A DNA stretch of 8,884 nucleotides from Phycisphaerales bacterium (GTDB lineage Bacteria > Planctomycetota > Phycisphaerae > Phycisphaerales > UBA1924): contig JALOQT010000024.1 of NCBI GenBank assembly GCA_025453375.1, forward strand, positions 1 to 8,884, read 5' to 3'. The notes under the pieces were generated by a model. The model ran no database searches, had not been told where the DNA came from, and worked only from the letters and a program-made list of their open reading frames with translations. This document shows positions 6,151-8,884 of the stretch, one piece after another (the stretch's first letter is position 1; every line of letters begins with the position of its first letter). The translations under genes were made by a program, and so were the position numbers.

Positions 6151-7008
6151 TCAGGCGATCCCGATGCCCAGTTGCAACGCGACCATCGCCAGCCCCCCGC
6201 CGCGTGAGCGTGTGCGGTTCATGTACTGCTGGAGGTTTCGCCCCGGGCACTCGGTCGGGTTCAGTTCGCGGTGGGTGAAGATGCGCGAGAGTGGCACGCC
6301 ATGGCGCCGCATGAGCGTCGGCACGAATCGGTCGATCTGTGCCGCCGTCGCCCGCGAGAGGCTCTGGCGTTCGTAGTTGCCCAGGCACAGGATGCCGATG
6401 TTGTTTTCGTTCTTGTCCTGCACGTGTGCGCCTTGGAAGCGCATCGACCGCCCCTCCCACACCCGCCCGGCCGGGTCGATGATGTAGTGATAGCCGATGT
6501 CCGCCCAGCGGCCACCGCCGCGGGCCGAGCGGTTGACGTGCGACTGGCGAATCTGCTCGATTCGGCCTGCACACTGGCTGAAGCCTGAACTGGTGAACGC
6601 ATCCATCCCGTCGTGATGAATCGTGATGCGGTTGACGCCGTTCATCGGGTTGATGTTGTCCGGCCGGGCGACGCCCGCGCGCGTCCACTCACGGCGCGCC
6701 AGCACGCCCTGCGGCAGATCTACCGGCCCATCTGGCACCGTCGGCGTTGCCGCACGAGATGGCACCGGCGCAGGCATCGGCGCTGGCGGCATCGGCTCGG
6801 CATAGATCGGTGCACGCCCGCCACTGGTCACCGGCGCCGAAGGCGGGTCCGGCCAAGGAATCGCCGGATCGCCAATCAAGTTCGGATCAACCCCCGCCGC
6901 ACCACCCGCCCGACGCGCAGGATTGCACCCCGCAGTCCCAGCGAGTGTGGCAAGCCCCAGCAGGCCAGCAGCCTGCAGCATCATGCGTCGCGAAAGCTCT
7001 ACGTTCAC
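6151..7008 (-). CDS. Tat-exported PGRP/Amidase_2 family N-acetylmuramoyl-L-alanine amidase
   Basis: A zinc amidase expected to cut the bond between N-acetylmuramic acid and L-alanine in peptidoglycan, acting outside the inner membrane. From the GTG at 7008 (285 residues) the N-terminus has SRRMMLQ (Ser6, Arg7, Arg8: a twin-arginine motif), a hydrophobic stretch AAGLLGLATLAGTAG and Cys28, which could be a lipobox cysteine although Thr at -3 is unusual. A Pro/Ala-rich linker (about 55-95) leads to the catalytic domain (about 100-265): ITIHHD with zinc ligand His131, ADIGYHYIIDPAGRVWEGR with Tyr173, GAHVQDKNENNIGILCLGNY, and FTHRELNPTECPG with His246 and Cys254 eight residues apart as in T7 lysozyme and PGRPs. 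Thr252 stands where T7 lysozyme has Lys128, as in PGRPs. The C-terminus is hydrophobic (LAMVALQLGIGIA). GGAG at 7014-7017 lies 5 nt before this GTG. A longer frame starts at GTG 7092, overlapping the upstream stop as GTGA, but would place 28 residues before the signal peptide. Confidence 0.92.
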   Translation of the reverse strand: MNVELSRRMMLQAAGLLGLATLAGTAGCNPARRAGGAAGVDPNLIGDPAIPWPDPPSAPVTSGGRAPIYAEPMPPAPMPAPVPSRAATPTVPDGPVDLPQGVLARREWTRAGVARPDNINPMNGVNRITIHHDGMDAFTSSGFSQCAGRIEQIRQSHVNRSARGGGRWADIGYHYIIDPAGRVWEGRSMRFQGAHVQDKNENNIGILCLGNYERQSLSRATAAQIDRFVPTLMRRHGVPLSRIFTHRELNPTECPGRNLQQYMNRTRSRGGGLAMVALQLGIGIA

Positions 7009-7013
7009 GGCGT

Positions 7014-7017
7014 CTCC
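7014..7017 (-). promoter_or_regulatory. Ribosome binding site that favours the internal GTG start of the amidase
   Basis: On the - strand GGAG lies 5 nt upstream of GTG 7008. This start puts the twin-arginine motif six residues in, as expected for a Tat signal peptide, and is preferred to the GTG at 7092. Confidence 0.6.
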
Positions 7018-7088
7018 ATCGGCTGGATTCCCGCGCTTTCTCCAGCAACACACCAGCATAGTCAATCGCTCGTCCGCCCCGGCTTGGC

Positions 7089-8884
7089 TCACGGCACGAT
7101 CGTCACCTTCGTCATCCGTTCGGCACCATCAACGTCCACCAAAAGCACCCGAACACGTCGCCCGCTCAGCCCCTCGGCGGCGTTGCGAAACACAAACCGC
7201 CGCACCGCACTTTCCCCGGGGCCGAGGTCGACGATCGGCTGGCTCTGGCTGGCAAACCCGGGGGCGGAGGTGGTCAGCTGCAGCGTCCGCGTCAGTTTCC
7301 CGGTGTTGCTGCTGATGGCCGTGACAATCACATCCGGCCCATCCTCGCGCGGGCCAAGCTGCGCACTGACGGCCAGTTCCAGGTCCTCCAGCCCAATGTT
7401 GATCGGCTTGGTCAGCCGCATCGCCGGATACGCCCGGTCCGCACTGAGCCGAACGACCATCGGCACCTGCTTGACCCCCGCCTCCTCGGCGCTGGTGAAC
7501 TGGAAGGTGAACGGAAGCCGCACAGTCTGCCCTGGCCCGATCGAAAACGGCATCGGCGTCGTCGGGCTGAGCGTCCAGTTCTGGTCGCGGCGGCTGTTGC
7601 GCAGGTCCGGGTTCAGCAGCGTGATGTCGCCGGTGATCCGCGTCGGCCACGGGTTCCGCAGGACCAGTTCGCAGTCATGATTCGCCACCACCGCCGGAAT
7701 GAACGACGGGTTGACCTTCAAGTCCGCCAGGAACTGCACGAGGTGCGAGTCAATCCCACTGACGAAGCTCGGCATGCTGCTGACCGGGATGATGTGTCGC
7801 CCGCTGATGCGCTCGGGGGGCAGTTTCGTTTCATTGCCGAAGGGGTCTTTGATCGTCAGCGTGCCGCCACCGAAGAAGCCGGTGATCGTCGGGTTGGTCG
7901 CGCTGCTGCGTTCGTTCCAGGCGATGAGCATCCCGCCGCCGATGCCCAGGCTGCCGATGGCATTGCCCGATTCCGGCGCGAGGATCAACCCGCGAATCCC
8001 GGGCTCGCTGGGCACCTCGCCGATGACACGCATCGACTCAGTCACGTTCGCCAGCGTGGAGAATCCGCCCAGCACCGCCTCAGGCCGGATGCGTTTGTCT
8101 TCACCGATTGTCCAAGGGTCTGTCAGGCCCACGCGTACCGGCGGGTGCTCGCGCTTCGGCGCGTGCGTCTCGGCCCACAGTTGGATCGCCATCTGCAGCG
8201 CATGCTCGAGCTGGTCGCGGCGCGAGTGCACATCCAGCGGCAGCGTCTCGATGATGTACGTCACGTCCAGCCCGTCACCGGGCAGGCGGCTGAAGTTGTC
8301 CAGCATCCCCCGAAGGCTCGTCGCCGGATACCCCGCCGGGACCGTGATGCTCGCCCCGGCGAACGGCCGCGTCGACGCTCGGCCCGTGCCGGAGACCATG
8401 CCACCAGGCCCGCCAGCCGAGGACGTCTCACCGAGGCCGCCCGCCTCCAGCCACTGGCTGTCAGCCGTCCAGGGCAGCATCAGCCGCGGGTTGGAACTGA
8501 TCCGTGACAAGTTCGTCCGAATCGACTGCAAGTACCGGCTCGTCACATCATGATCCAGCGGCGATGGCAGCATCGATGGGCCGATCTGCCAGCTCATCAC
8601 GCGCTGGCTCGCATCACCCGTCAGCGCGGCGATCGCCGGCAGCCAGTTCGATGGCTCAACACTCCCCAGCATCAGCGGCTTCTGCGGATCAAGCCGCAGT
8701 TTGTCCGCAACTTCCAGCGGGATCTTCGTCAGTGCCAGCGTGAAGTCCAGCGGACTGTTGACCATGGAGTTCAGCGTCCTGTCCAGCGCCGTCGCCGGGT
8801 CCGGCGAACCGGGTGCGTGATCCGTGGGCAGCGCAGCAGTCAGTCGCGGAATCCCGAGCCGCGCCGTCAAGCCCGGCAGCGTCG
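7089..8884 (-). CDS. Uncharacterised protein with C-terminal beta-sandwich domains, 5' end outside window
   Basis: The frame stays open to the window edge (the TTG at 8870 is only an apparent start), so about 598 C-terminal residues are visible. Numbering from that TTG, residues 60-320 alternate helices and strands, with WQIGPSM (94-100), LMLPWTA (130-136), VTYIIETLPLDVHSRRDQLEHALQMAIQLWAE and RVGLTDPWTIG (246-256), then LIAWNE (315-320). This looks like a TIM-barrel-type region, but I cannot name the family or find catalytic acids with confidence. Residues 325-395 (GGTLTIKDPFGNETKL and PSFVSGIDSHLVQFL) resemble the small beta domain after the barrel in some planctomycete glycoside-hydrolase-like proteins. 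Residues 395-490 and 495-593 look like two Ig-like/NEW3-like beta sandwiches, the second ending VRVLLVDVDGAERMTKVTIVP. An extracytoplasmic, perhaps carbohydrate-related role is an inference. The stop overlaps a GTG that could start a longer amidase frame (GTGA), so the two genes are probably cotranscribed. Confidence 0.85.
   Translation of the reverse strand, partial: TLPGLTARLGIPRLTAALPTDHAPGSPDPATALDRTLNSMVNSPLDFTLALTKIPLEVADKLRLDPQKPLMLGSVEPSNWLPAIAALTGDASQRVMSWQIGPSMLPSPLDHDVTSRYLQSIRTNLSRISSNPRLMLPWTADSQWLEAGGLGETSSAGGPGGMVSGTGRASTRPFAGASITVPAGYPATSLRGMLDNFSRLPGDGLDVTYIIETLPLDVHSRRDQLEHALQMAIQLWAETHAPKREHPPVRVGLTDPWTIGEDKRIRPEAVLGGFSTLANVTESMRVIGEVPSEPGIRGLILAPESGNAIGSLGIGGGMLIAWNERSSATNPTITGFFGGGTLTIKDPFGNETKLPPERISGRHIIPVSSMPSFVSGIDSHLVQFLADLKVNPSFIPAVVANHDCELVLRNPWPTRITGDITLLNPDLRNSRRDQNWTLSPTTPMPFSIGPGQTVRLPFTFQFTSAEEAGVKQVPMVVRLSADRAYPAMRLTKPINIGLEDLELAVSAQLGPREDGPDVIVTAISSNTGKLTRTLQLTTSAPGFASQSQPIVDLGPGESAVRRFVFRNAAEGLSGRRVRVLLVDVDGAERMTKVTIVP

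Noticed and set aside
6014..6688. - strand frame reading through the tandem repeat into a Pro/Thr/His-rich peptide
   Set aside because: It overlaps the amidase in another frame and the start of glycogen synthase; the repetitive peptide simply reflects the 16-bp DNA repeat.
6613..7680. 355-codon open frame on the + strand opposite the amidase and its upstream gene
   Set aside because: The translation is Arg/Ser/Thr-rich with no domain and spans the junction of two well-supported - strand genes.

Overview
The window is GC-rich and densely coded, with no RNA genes, CRISPR array or mobile element that I can see. A eukaryote-type (GT3) glycogen synthase, an FlgN-like flagellar chaperone beside a soluble flagellar-type histidine kinase, a Tat-type signal on a PGRP amidase and uneven use of Shine-Dalgarno sites together suggest a planctomycete, perhaps of the Phycisphaerae. 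This is an inference from gene content; no 16S or marker gene is present to prove it.

The window is two convergent blocks meeting at 3789/3793. The left block is on the + strand. It starts with the 3' end of a TPR protein (1-384) and a bulged GC-rich hairpin that could end its transcript (399-427). Next come an FlgN-like protein (502-1098) and a soluble histidine kinase (1102-2037), 3 nt apart and each with a good Shine-Dalgarno site. The 2,3-bisphosphoglycerate-independent phosphoglycerate mutase gpmI (2083-3789) follows, with no Shine-Dalgarno site but a possible leaderless promoter.

The right block is on the - strand, in transcription order: the 3' part of a large uncharacterised protein with likely beta-sandwich domains (8884-7089, running off the window), a Tat-exported zinc-dependent PGRP/Amidase_2 family amidase that may be a lipoprotein (7008-6151), a 114-bp spacer carrying a 16-bp G/C-skewed tandem repeat, and the GT3 glycogen synthase (6036-3793), which has a roughly 150-residue disordered N-terminal extension.

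Three functional themes can be read: flagellar export and its regulation (FlgN-like plus kinase), central carbon and storage metabolism (gpmI facing glycogen synthase) and cell-envelope work (amidase plus secreted-looking protein). I do not see a clearly new multi-gene system. The best points for a second look are the C-rich repeat spacer as a candidate Rho site or G-quadruplex, the GT3 synthase with part of the eukaryotic allosteric arginine cluster and a His/Gly-rich linker, the possible leaderless start of gpmI, and the unclassified protein at the right edge.
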